Shown piece after piece: positions 25,018 to 32,673 of a stretch of 43,296 bases of DNA (position 1 is the stretch's first letter; each line of letters opens with the position of its first letter). Below the pieces are notes generated by a model. The model was not told where the DNA came from. It made no database searches and was given only the letters and a program-made list of their open reading frames with translations. This DNA is from Candidatus Geothermincola primus (GTDB lineage: Bacteria > Actinomycetota > Geothermincolia > Geothermincolales > Geothermincolaceae). Position numbers and translations under genes: made by a program. Location of the stretch: NCBI GenBank assembly GCA_015711725.1, contig JACVIX010000010.1, forward strand, positions 1 to 43,296, given 5' to 3'.

Positions 25018-25881
25018 TCAGGACTTCCCGCCCGCTCTCAGATTGGCTCCATTCCTGAAAAATCCAGAGGTTATCGCCTTCTCCGGACATGCTTTCTTGC
25101 ACTCCAAGCATCTGATACATTGGGGAGAGTTGGGATCTTGGAAGATATGGATATCCACGGGACAAACCCTCTTACATCTCCCGCAGCCCTCGCACTTAGA
25201 ATCATCGATGGCTAAGCGATAGAGGCTGAAGCGATTAAACAATCCCAGCATGGCCCCCAGAGGGCAGATCACCCTGCAGAAGGGACGTTTAGAAGCTACC
25301 ATCCAGGCGAGGAAGACACCCAATAGACCCAGTTTGAACCAGAAAAACCATCCCACGGGAGGAAGAGTAGCTTCCGGCGGCAGCAACTTCAAAGGGATGG
25401 CTCCCTCTAGCGCTCCCGCCGGGCATAGCCTGGAAAACCAGCTCACACCGGTTATTAAGGGAATTAGCGCCACCGCTATCATCAAGAAGAGATACCTCCC
25501 CCACCCCATCCAGCGGGGAAGACCCAGTTTCGTAGTGGGGATTTTGTATAGCATGTCCTGGAGTAGGCCGAAGGGACAGATCCAACCGCAGGGAAGGCGT
25601 CCAAGGATCGCCCCCACCAAGCCCACTGAGCCCAGCACGTAGAGAAGGGCTCCCCAAGCCTGGGCGAAGTAGGCCTTGGTCCTGGACGAAAAAAGGACAA
25701 AGGCTTGCTGTAAGCTACCGATGGGGCAGGAGAAGACGGCCAGTGGGCAAGCGTAGCAGTTTAGTCCAGGAACACATAAGTTCTTCAGCCAACCCTGGTA
25801 GATAGTCCTCGTGGAGAAATAAGAGAAATAAGGGTTGATGGCGAGTGCGCTTAAAACCTGGCTTACCCTCCGTGTGCGCAT
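25018..25881 (-). CDS. Membrane polyferredoxin, NapH/RdxA-like 4Fe-4S protein
   Basis: 287 aa with about four TM segments (74-95, 128-146, 178-196 and a weaker N-terminal one). Two CxxxCP motifs, C98-C102-P and C202-C206-P, are the signature of the NapH/CcoG/RdxA family. A further cluster C36, C42, C45, C52 lies near the N-terminus, and two [4Fe-4S] sets follow: C230/233/236/240 and C255/258/261/265. It would carry electrons across or along the membrane, often to an extracytoplasmic acceptor. The 5-bp convergence with a thioredoxin-like lipoprotein suggests, but does not prove, a shared extracytoplasmic redox role. No Shine-Dalgarno precedes ATG. TAATAT five bases upstream hints at a leaderless transcript. 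Confidence 0.85.
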   Translation of the reverse strand: MRTRRVSQVLSALAINPYFSYFSTRTIYQGWLKNLCVPGLNCYACPLAVFSCPIGSLQQAFVLFSSRTKAYFAQAWGALLYVLGSVGLVGAILGRLPCGWICPFGLLQDMLYKIPTTKLGLPRWMGWGRYLFLMIAVALIPLITGVSWFSRLCPAGALEGAIPLKLLPPEATLPPVGWFFWFKLGLLGVFLAWMVASKRPFCRVICPLGAMLGLFNRFSLYRLAIDDSKCEGCGRCKRVCPVDIHIFQDPNSPQCIRCLECKKACPEKAITSGFFRNGANLRAGGKS

Positions 25882-26729
25882 TTTCTATATTAGCCCGATA
25901 CAGTCGAGACAGATAATAACGGCATGGTATAAGACGGTGCGAGGTCCATCCCAAAACAAAGACAAAACTATCATTAGGGCAAAAAGAATTATCAGCAAAA
26001 GGGCTGGCTTAAATCTTTTTAAAAAGAGCAAGTTCTTTTCGCGCATTGTTTTTCATATTCTGGATGTGCCTTCTTATCCATTTTAACAAAACTTAGCTCA
26101 TTAAGACATAATGTCTTGTTTTTTCAAACACTTACACCTCGTCAGATAATTAAACAATCGTTAAGTAAACTTTATCCCACTCTTCTTAATTGTTTAAATG
26201 CCTAAGCATAAGCAAATATAGCTTCATGGGGCTATGGCCTTTGGTTGAGTTGATTCACTAACCAACGCTCAGCTTAAATTTCCCATGTGCGCCTCCTTAA
26301 AATATACAGTCCTCTATTCGTATATCCTAATTCTGCTAATGAAGAAGCGTTCTTTTCACCTGGAATCGCTTGGTCGCTAAGATATTCACAAAAATAATTA
26401 TATCAACGATTTATTATGCGCCACTTCTTCTGCTTCCCCAAGTTAAAGAAGGGGAACTATCAACGCGATATAACCGATCTCAATCACTTTAGTTCTCAGT
26501 AAAATTGATCCTCGCGTTAAGGAAACTCGTCAATTTTATAACCATTATGAAATACTCTCATGTAGATGGAAATCGAGTGAAAAACGTTACGGTGCCATCG
26601 TTCAGTGAAAACCATATCCGGGTTCTTCCCGCTTAGGTAAAACAATCGTTGTTTTATCAAAATCTCAGTTCATTATTGCCCATTTTCCTGCGCTCAACGC
26701 TGGCAACAGCGCAATCTATATTCTTAATT
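25882..26729. other. Long AT-rich intergenic region
   Basis: No supported gene on either strand. AAGAC/GTCTT hairpin (26103-26117, loop ATAAT) is followed by GTTTTTTC and could act as a plus-strand terminator, though no gene leads into it. TTGGTT and AACCAA (about 26244 and 26261) form a second inverted repeat. The 15-mer CGCGTTAAGGAAACT (26513-26527) also occurs at 20534-20548. Confidence 0.35.
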
Positions 26730-27551
26730 TCAGGTGACATCCGCAAACTTCTCGATGCGCCGGAAAGCCTCGGTGAGCATCAAATCGCCGTCTTCCACCC
26801 TAATCTCGATGGCTTTTTTGGGACAGACCGAGGCGCATATACCGCAGCCCTTGCACTCATCGGAGATCCTCGCCATCTTATCCTCTATGGAGATGGCATG
26901 GGCGAAACAGCGGTCCACGCACTTCCCGCACCCATTACAACGGTTAGTCACGCTGATGTTCAGCCCTTGAAGTCTATTCATACGCTTCCTCATCTCCGGA
27001 GCCCAGCTCGCCATGTTGCGCATGGCGATGCAGCAGCAGGGGCAACAGAAACAGAGGGTGAGAAAGCGATTCCGGAATTTTTTTTCGATCCCCAGCATGA
27101 AAGGATCCGGGTCTACCCTGCCAATCTGAAGTATTAACCCTGATTGAACCGCTCTATCCACGTGATGGAGAGCTTCCTCCACGGAAAGAGTCCTCCCCAT
27201 GCTGGGATGAATCTGCCGGGCGCCCTCACCCATAAATATGCAACCTATCTCCATGGGATATCTCTCGCAGCGACATCCCACCCGACACATACACATAGGC
27301 AGGACAAAACGATAGGCGGAGCGCCTGATCATCTCCTCCACCACCTGACGGGGTATAACCGTTGATTCTCCCTGCTCCAACTCCTTATTGACGGGAACGA
27401 AAGTGACGTTGTAATGCTCATCATTGATTAGGTACTGAGAGATCTTGCCCAACAATGGCCAAGAGGTAGTCCGAGCCCAGAAATCGGTCAAGGGCTGCCA
27501 GAAAGGTATGGCCCAGAGAAAGGTTCTCCATTCAGTCTTCTTCCATAACAT
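26730..27551 (-). CDS. Cysteine-rich ferredoxin-type protein, paralog C (CxCR / CxCCxCCC / 2x[4Fe-4S])
   Basis: 273 aa. The N-terminus (1-35) is aromatic, not a typical signal. First cysteine group: C87-M-C-R90, C93, C95, C104. Then MGRTLSVEEALHHV (118-131), nearly the same helix as in paralog B. Second group C167-F-C-C-P-C-C-C174. C-terminal 2x[4Fe-4S] ferredoxin: C205/208/211/215 and C233/236/239/243. It lacks the winged-helix head of paralog B. AAGGGGGGCGG precedes ATG. It stands alone, so its electron partner is not evident. Three scattered copies in 19 kb suggest distinct partners for a common module. Confidence 0.82.
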   Translation of the reverse strand: MLWKKTEWRTFLWAIPFWQPLTDFWARTTSWPLLGKISQYLINDEHYNVTFVPVNKELEQGESTVIPRQVVEEMIRRSAYRFVLPMCMCRVGCRCERYPMEIGCIFMGEGARQIHPSMGRTLSVEEALHHVDRAVQSGLILQIGRVDPDPFMLGIEKKFRNRFLTLCFCCPCCCIAMRNMASWAPEMRKRMNRLQGLNISVTNRCNGCGKCVDRCFAHAISIEDKMARISDECKGCGICASVCPKKAIEIRVEDGDLMLTEAFRRIEKFADVT

Positions 27552-27799
27552 AGCCGCCCCCCTTTTTTACTATCTTCTTCCTGTAAATTCCTATAATAGA
27601 GAAGTCAATTCCTTTACCCGTTGCCTCTCTTTAAGGTTCAAATTATTCAGCTTTTTTGTTAATTATTCCCGCAACAAAATTTTTGTAACGTGAAAATTTA
27701 AAGTGGGATAATCGCTGAAGAATCTATTGCGATAAAGGAGGGCGGGAAAAGACTGACCTCGTCTATTTATCCCTTAAAGCTCCCTAAACCATTCCGCAT
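27552..27799. other. Upstream region with an orphan ribosome binding site
   Basis: AAAGGAGGGCGGG (about 27736-27748) is a strong binding site with no ATG, GTG or TTG at usable distance. A stop-free frame follows from a CTG, but its composition is not protein-like and it overlaps the RNA candidate below. It may be the remains of a lost gene start. Confidence 0.3.
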
Positions 27800-27942
27800 G
27801 TCGCCACCTCTGCCGCGGTTATCGCTAGGTCACTGTGGCGGACCTACTTATAGGTCGCTCTCCAAAATATTCGGTGAGAAAACCGCGTCAACTGGGCCTT
27901 CGGAGGCAGATGCGACAAGCCTAAAGCCTTTCGGTTGTTTTT
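27800..27942 (+). ncRNA. Candidate structured RNA ending in a terminator
   Basis: Nested pairing seen by eye: GTCGC (27800-27804) with GCGAC (27912-27916), TCTGCC (27809-27814) with GGCAGA (27905-27910), GCGGTT (27815-27820) with AACCGC (27881-27886). Inside are hairpins GACCTA/TAGGTC (27841-27846, 27851-27856) and CTCTCC/GGTGAG (27858-27863, 27873-27878). TAGGTC also occurs at 27826-27831, so GACCTA has two mutually exclusive partners, as in switches. A hairpin with a T-run closes the element. It matches no riboswitch class I know, and no gene follows on this strand. Confidence 0.4.
27915..27942 (+). terminator. Rho-independent terminator of the RNA candidate
   Basis: ACAA (27915-27918) and CC pair with GG and TTGT (27935-27938) around an 11-nt loop with one bulged G, followed by five T. 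Moderate stem strength. Confidence 0.45.
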
Positions 27943-28035
27943 CACAAAGTTTTATAAATTAACTGAACGCACCCATTAACTTATTCGTATCTTGCGCCCA
28001 ATTGGAGATTCTTTCACTGAAAAAGTAGAATTAAC

Positions 28036-28488
28036 TCAATCCAAGTCAACTTCAATTCCGCAGTTTCTGCACCTCTTCGCGCCACGGAACAGCCGATAGC
28101 CACACTGAGGACAATGATAGCGCTTCTCCTCCTCATGGACCCATTTTTCTGTCCCCAGCTTTCTCCACGCGGGTATAGCGCGCAACATCACCTTTTTCCC
28201 CACCGGGTAGGGAAATTCGCGCACGAAGTCGCAAGGCCAATCCTCACACTGGTGACATCCCTGGATACCTCTTTCGGCGCAACAGTCCCGTACTGGGCAG
28301 ATGATGCAATAGATAAACTTATCATCTGAGAGACAACCCTGGCAGCGGATCTGCTCGGTGGAACTCAGGCCATATACTCCCAGTAGCCGCTCTTTGAATT
28401 TCTCGTTGTTATCACGGTAGGCAATGAGCACGGCGCATACCCCACAGTAGAGCCCGCATGGCGCCAACAAATTTCTATCGATTTCCAG
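28036..28488 (-). CDS. DUF3795 domain protein, cysteine-rich
   Basis: 150 aa if it starts at CTG (28486-28488), giving (M)EIDRNLLAPCGLYCGVCAV, which is where DUF3795 proteins normally begin. GGAGGTGGGGG lies just upstream of that CTG. The open frame continues 34 codons further upstream, but that part overlaps operator-like repeats and has no binding site. Cysteines: APCGLYCGVC (9-16), a middle CQGC...CIICPVRDCC...CHQCEDWPC set, and a C-terminal zinc ribbon CPQC...CRNC. Probably a metal-binding cytoplasmic protein of unknown function, common in anaerobes. It is divergent from another cysteine-cluster protein at 28913. Confidence 0.75.
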   Translation of the reverse strand: MEIDRNLLAPCGLYCGVCAVLIAYRDNNEKFKERLLGVYGLSSTEQIRCQGCLSDDKFIYCIICPVRDCCAERGIQGCHQCEDWPCDFVREFPYPVGKKVMLRAIPAWRKLGTEKWVHEEEKRYHCPQCGYRLFRGAKRCRNCGIEVDLD

Positions 28489-28530
28489 CTTCCCCCACCT
28501 CCATAAAATATAAAAAGTTCTACTTATCCC

Positions 28531-28639
28531 ATATCTCCCATTAGGTTTGATTGTATCAATTTGATGAGCGATCATATCGCACAAAAGCATAGCGGTACTA
28601 TATTTCTCCCTTCAGGGCTGATTGTATCAACTTGATACA
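28531..28639. promoter_or_regulatory. Duplicated 35-bp element with palindrome TGTATCAA-C-TTGATACA, likely operators
   Basis: Copies at 28531-28565 and 28602-28636 agree at 28 of 35 positions, and the core TGATTGTATCAAYTTGAT at 17 of 18. In copy 2 the core is a perfect palindrome (28623-28639). In copy 1 the right arm is degenerate. They are 71 bp apart and lie in the divergent region between the DUF3795 and YkgJ genes, so a regulator binding both could control one or both. Confidence 0.55.
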
Positions 28640-28912
28640 CCTGGAACAATCGCCTCCCAACGGGATGTCCTTTTCTTCTGATAAAATATCAACGATGCAG
28701 CGAGATTGTAGCAAGACTCAAAAGCGTCTTGGTAAGTGTCAGATTCCAAGAAGGAGCGATATGCAGACCGATTTTGGGAAGGTATCCTTTTCGATACGAA
28801 TGAAGGTAAAAAGTGGTTTTAGTGAGCTTCGAAGACCAGCGATAGATACAAGTAAAGGTTTTCTTTTGGATATGAATGAAAAGAGAGGTTTATCGAGTTT
28901 TAAAGGAGGATT
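28640..28912. repeat. Degenerate repeats upstream of the YkgJ gene
   Basis: 28779-28804 and 28855-28880 match at 22 of 26 positions (AAGG...TTTT.GATA.GAATGAA), 76 bp apart, with a weaker third copy near 28661-28687. The 76-bp period does not preserve reading frame, so the plus-strand frame across them is not a protein. Confidence 0.45.
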
Positions 28913-29461
28913 ATGGAGACCGATCCCAGGAAGGTAAAGAGAATGGCCGCTAAAAGAGAGGATGAGATGGAGGCCTTCTGCCTCAGTTTGAAGGATTGCG
29001 GTGTATCCTCCAGGAATTTAGATGCCATGTTGAGGAAGAGCCTTCGCCAGGTCATTCCCCAGCTGGACTGCACCAAGTGCGCCTCCTGTTGCAAGGAGGC
29101 TTACGTGGTAGTGGACACCGATGATATAGCCCGGATGGCACAAGCTCTGGGCATGAAGCGCTCGGAGTTTCGGGCGGAATACATTGGGAAAAATGAGGAG
29201 GGGGACACGGTCTTTAACCGGCGGCCCTGTCCTTTTCTACGCAGAAACCTTTGTACCCAGTACGACTCCCGACCCGAATGCTGCCGCCAATACCCCCAAT
29301 CCCTGGCGGTGGACTGCACCGAGAAACTGGAGAACCTGAGCGCCAATTACTTGGTCTGTCCCGCAGTATTCCATGCCCTGGAGCAACTCCGCGAATCCCT
29401 CCCAGCGGTAACTACCAGGCGGGAACAAAAATCCAATAGAAAAAAGACTGGAAAACCATAA
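28913..29461 (+). CDS. YkgJ-family cysteine-cluster protein (zinc/iron-chelating domain)
   Basis: 182 aa. The defining motif C53-x2-C-x2-CC60 (LDCTKCASCC) is followed by RPCPFLRRNLCTQYDSRP...CCRQYP, as in the CxxCxxCC domain family. These proteins bind an iron-sulfur cluster or zinc. In several bacteria they are linked to flagellin or protein modification, in most the role is unknown. AAAGGAGG is 5 bp before ATG. The C-terminal 20 residues are basic and probably disordered. Divergent neighbour is the DUF3795 cysteine-rich protein, and the shared upstream region carries duplicated operator-like sites. Confidence 0.87.
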   Translation: METDPRKVKRMAAKREDEMEAFCLSLKDCGVSSRNLDAMLRKSLRQVIPQLDCTKCASCCKEAYVVVDTDDIARMAQALGMKRSEFRAEYIGKNEEGDTVFNRRPCPFLRRNLCTQYDSRPECCRQYPQSLAVDCTEKLENLSANYLVCPAVFHALEQLRESLPAVTTRREQKSNRKKTGKP

Positions 29462-29746
29462 TAGCGGGAATCCTAATTCCTCAAGAACCAAGTCTTTTTA
29501 AACCCAAACACTAACTTGAGAGTTTGGGGGATTCCCCATGCCCATTTCTCCTGGAGCATAAGTTTTCAACTATAGGATAACCGCGAGGCCGCTTACCCGG
29601 TGAAAGGTTATGATGAAGGAAGGGTCGCTTTTTGTCACAGCCAACCACAAGGTTCGAAAGAGCATGCTCACGTAGCCGATAGTGGCAAATCCTAGGCGCT
29701 AGCAAGAACCCGAAACGATCTTTTGATTCTTACAACGTACGATCCT

Positions 29747-31906
29747 TCAGATGCGGAACTTTTCCACCAGTCCCTTCATCTTCTCCGCGAGTGCCGAGAG
29801 TTCCACACTAGTGGAAGCCAGCTCCTGCATGGAGGCGGTCTGCTCCTCCACCGAGGCAGAAAGTTCCTCGCTGGAAGCAGCGTTCGCCTCGGCGATATTG
29901 CGGATATCCCCCATCGCCTCTAGAGCCTTTCTCCCCAATTCCAGATGCCTTTGCGAGGTCTCCGAAATAAGCGTGGATAGCTCCTCGGTCTTAATCACGA
30001 ACTCATATATGCGTTCCAATGAATTGCCCACTATCTGGGTGGCCTCCATCCCGGAAGTGACCTCCTCGGCTCCTCGATGGGTCGCCTCTACCGCGCTGGC
30101 AGCGAATCTCTGAATCTCTCTCACCAGCCCGGCTATGCGAGAGGTGGACTTGGAAGACTCCTCGGCTAGCTTGCGCACTTCCTCCGCTACCACTGAGAAC
30201 CCCCTGCCGTGTTCCTGGGCTCTCGCAGCCTCGATAGCCGCGTTCAGCGCCAGTAGATTGGTTTGATCGGATATATTGTCGATAATTTCCACGATCACTC
30301 CGATCTCCCCGGAGAGCTCGCTCAAGGACTCGATAATGCGTTCCGTCTCCGCGATGGCTTCCTTTGCCTGAGAGAGACGTCCTATGGCGTTCATGGCGTC
30401 TTCCTTACCTTTTTCCGCTAGGCTGGAGGAGGTGCGGCTGATCTCCACCCCTGAATCCGCCTGCGCGGTGCTGGACTCCAAGGCTGAGTAGATTTCTTGG
30501 GTCAAGGAATAGACGTTATCCGCCTTGCTCGCCTCGGTGGAAGCGTTCTGCGCCAGTTGCTGAATCACCGTGGAGAGTTGCTGGAGAGATGCCTGCATCT
30601 CCTCGGTGGTGGCGGAAACCTCTGTCGCACCCACGCTGGCTCTCCCAGCGGCGTTGATGCTCTCAGCGCTGATCTCGCGCAAACTTTTTACCATACGGAA
30701 GAAGGATTCGGACAACTCCCCGATCTCGTCGGACGAAGAAACCGGCACGCCCACGGTTAGATCTCCCCCAGAAACCTCTATAGCTTTCTCCTTCAACTCC
30801 TCCAACGGTCTCACCACGCTGTCAGAGGTAAGCCAGGTGAGCAGCAGGGCTACCCCGATCACCAAAAGACCGATACAGGCGAAAAAGGTCCCGATGTTGG
30901 AGACTCCCTCCATAAAAGGGGGTAGAGGAATGATCTTCACCAACCAGTAACCCGTCTCCCCCACCTCCGCTTTCACCGCCAAGCAGTTCATTCTCCGGTC
31001 CATGACGGACGCCTCGCCGGCATCCTCCAGCGCTTCAAGCATTTCCTTTTTCTTCTCGGCGCCGAACCCTCCACCGGTATCAAAGGAATAAACCACTTGG
31101 TCAGAAGGGTCCAGCAAAAGCACGCTCTCCTGGCGCGCAAGGAAGAAACGCTGGGCTTTGCTTTCCAACTCAGCGTAATCGCCCTTTAGCACGTCGCCAA
31201 TCACGCTGTCAGAGAGGAGCGTGACATTCTCGCTTCCTCTCATGCGCATATCTTTCTGGACTATAAAAGTGCTTCTGGTCACCGCGGTCACCCAACCCAT
31301 AAATACGGGAAAAATAGTGAGCACCGCGGCTAGAGTGATTATTTTGGTTTTTAAAGAGATAGATCCCTTATTACCTTGAGGAATGCCGAAATAGCTGTAG
31401 ATCTCTCTCCTCAAAGGCTCCATGAGCCGGTAGAGGACATGGTACTCCAGATAAGCGACGGTAAGCGCCAGCGTCAAGCCCAGGAGTAAGTAGTAGGCAC
31501 ATAAGGATCCGTTATATTTTCCTATGAAATAATAGATAAAATCGCCCACTACGACTCCGGCTAAACCCACCAAAAAAGCCACACCAGCGAGTCTCAAGGG
31601 ATAGGTCTCCATGCTCCTTGCCGCGTTCAGGTCAAAATGGGTCTCTCCGGAGGCTTTCCCCAGTATCGCCATCTCACAGTTGCCCATCACCCGTTTGAAA
31701 CCGGTGTAGAGAATCAATGCGGCGGGTGGAAGCAGGGCGATGCAAGATACGCCCGTGGCGATGGCGTAGAGGATCATCATTCGTCCATCGAAATTGAATA
31801 TCAGAAGTACGCAGAGGGTTATCGCTATGATAAAGAAAGACACGGAGATGATGAACCCGAGAACGTTCACCCGCCGTACCAAGGTTCGTAGTTCTTCTCT
31901 ACTCAT
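29747..31906 (-). CDS. Methyl-accepting chemotaxis protein with six TM segments
   Basis: 719 aa. Four N-terminal TM helices (16-36, 43-68, 104-128, 136-157), then the usual receptor unit: TM5 at 188-208, an extracytoplasmic region of about 125 residues (210-335), TM6 at 337-358, HAMP at 359-412 ([18 protein letters not shown]) and a long coiled-coil signalling domain. The tip that binds CheA/CheW is at 541-575 ([20 protein letters not shown]). The four extra helices form an unusual second membrane module. No che or flagellar genes are nearby. An extended -10 (TG-A-TATAGA, minus strand, 31959-31967) may be its promoter. GAGG precedes ATG. Confidence 0.92.
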   Translation of the reverse strand: MSREELRTLVRRVNVLGFIISVSFFIIAITLCVLLIFNFDGRMMILYAIATGVSCIALLPPAALILYTGFKRVMGNCEMAILGKASGETHFDLNAARSMETYPLRLAGVAFLVGLAGVVVGDFIYYFIGKYNGSLCAYYLLLGLTLALTVAYLEYHVLYRLMEPLRREIYSYFGIPQGNKGSISLKTKIITLAAVLTIFPVFMGWVTAVTRSTFIVQKDMRMRGSENVTLLSDSVIGDVLKGDYAELESKAQRFFLARQESVLLLDPSDQVVYSFDTGGGFGAEKKKEMLEALEDAGEASVMDRRMNCLAVKAEVGETGYWLVKIIPLPPFMEGVSNIGTFFACIGLLVIGVALLLTWLTSDSVVRPLEELKEKAIEVSGGDLTVGVPVSSSDEIGELSESFFRMVKSLREISAESINAAGRASVGATEVSATTEEMQASLQQLSTVIQQLAQNASTEASKADNVYSLTQEIYSALESSTAQADSGVEISRTSSSLAEKGKEDAMNAIGRLSQAKEAIAETERIIESLSELSGEIGVIVEIIDNISDQTNLLALNAAIEAARAQEHGRGFSVVAEEVRKLAEESSKSTSRIAGLVREIQRFAASAVEATHRGAEEVTSGMEATQIVGNSLERIYEFVIKTEELSTLISETSQRHLELGRKALEAMGDIRNIAEANAASSEELSASVEEQTASMQELASTSVELSALAEKMKGLVEKFRI

Positions 31907-32370
31907 ATCCTCAATTGCCTTTAATCCGTTATTCCTACGTAGTCTTGCTAAAACAAAATCTATATCAATAAACCACTATATTTTCGGCTTATATGGGATA
32001 TTCTTTTAGCGAATCACAAATGAATTTTATTTGTTGTTTACAACATGAAAAATTGTTCCTATTCGCAAAGGTTAACAAGACGATATATGAGCTAAAAGGC
32101 TATTGTCGAAATCGCGTGGAGAACCCTCATTTTCACCCAGCCAAAACCCCAATGACAAACTCAGTGGCTCTCCACCACGCTCTCCCTTCAAATAGTCTAT
32201 ACTCCCTCTCGCCCTGCCCGAGGGCATGAAAACTAATCATCGCTTCGCTGCAATCACCAAATTTTTTTCTCGTTCCTTAGTCTTTGCGTCCATCCCACGG
32301 GTTGCGAGAAAAAGCCCCATAATATACAAATAAACCGTCGGCTTCAATCTCTTGACCCCGGTATCTTAAC
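31907..32370. other. Intergenic region upstream of the chemotaxis receptor
   Basis: No supported gene. GTTGT-TT-ACAAC inverted repeat lies near 32034-32045. A plus-strand frame at 31993-32229 lacks a binding site and protein-like composition. The start of the small gene at 32371 has no Shine-Dalgarno sequence. Confidence 0.35.
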
Positions 32371-32550
32371 ATGAAGGATAAGAGGGATAAGGATTTTAAA
32401 ACCAGCATAGTGGATATCTTCAGGTCGATGCGGAAGGATATGCCCAGGCCTACCGTGAGCGCCGACCCCAGAAAGGGAAAGGGACATAAATACAATAAAA
32501 AGGACCGTTCCTCCTGGAAAAAAGAGTGGGGAGACAAGAAGGGGTTTTAA
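32371..32550 (+). CDS. Small basic protein, 59 aa
   Basis: ATG KDKRDKDFKTSIVDIFR then SMRKDMPRPTVSADPRKGKG, ending WKKEWGDKKGF and TAA. About one third of residues are Lys or Arg and the C-terminal half looks disordered. The RKxMPxPT...K core resembles small conserved hypothetical proteins of anaerobic bacteria that I cannot name with certainty. Nucleic-acid binding is a guess from charge. Opposite-strand frames covering the same bases are less natural. No ribosome binding site is seen upstream, a weakness of the call. Its stop codon lies inside the first copy of a 37-bp repeat. Confidence 0.5.
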   Translation: MKDKRDKDFKTSIVDIFRSMRKDMPRPTVSADPRKGKGHKYNKKDRSSWKKEWGDKKGF

Positions 32551-32643
32551 TCTATCTGTCGCTAGGTGAGTCTCCTCGATGACACCCAAACCTATTCCTT
32601 TTTTATAAGAAAAGGTTTTAACCTTTCTGTCGCTAGGTGAGCC
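32536..32643. repeat. Two 37-bp direct repeats, 71 bp apart
   Basis: Copies at 32536-32572 and 32607-32643 share AAGAA, GGTTTTAA and TCTGTCGCTAGGTGAG, with five mismatches. The 34-bp gap makes this look like a single-spacer CRISPR, but the repeats differ too much and no cas gene is present. Confidence 0.55.
32597..32619 (+). terminator. Weak terminator-like hairpin after the small gene
   Basis: CCTTTT (32597-32602) pairs with AAAAGG (32610-32615), loop TTATAAG, followed by TTTT. AU-rich and therefore weak. Confidence 0.4.
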
Positions 32644-32673
32644 CCAAGGACTTTCCGAAAAGCGTGGGCACCC

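Noticed and set aside
20534-26527. Shared 15-mer CGCGTTAAGGAAACT at 20534 and 26513
   Set aside because: The two copies have no common position relative to genes and no extension of similarity. It may be chance.
27800-27942. Cobalamin riboswitch, suggested by GGTCACTGTGGCG
   Set aside because: The B12-box consensus and the other conserved segments are missing, and no gene follows on that strand.
28632-28937. 101-codon plus-strand frame before the YkgJ gene
   Set aside because: It runs into the YkgJ gene in another frame, and the internal repeats have a 76-bp period that does not keep the reading frame.
32536-32643. CRISPR array with one spacer
   Set aside because: Only two repeats with five mismatches, no leader-like organisation, no cas genes, and the first repeat overlaps a likely stop codon.
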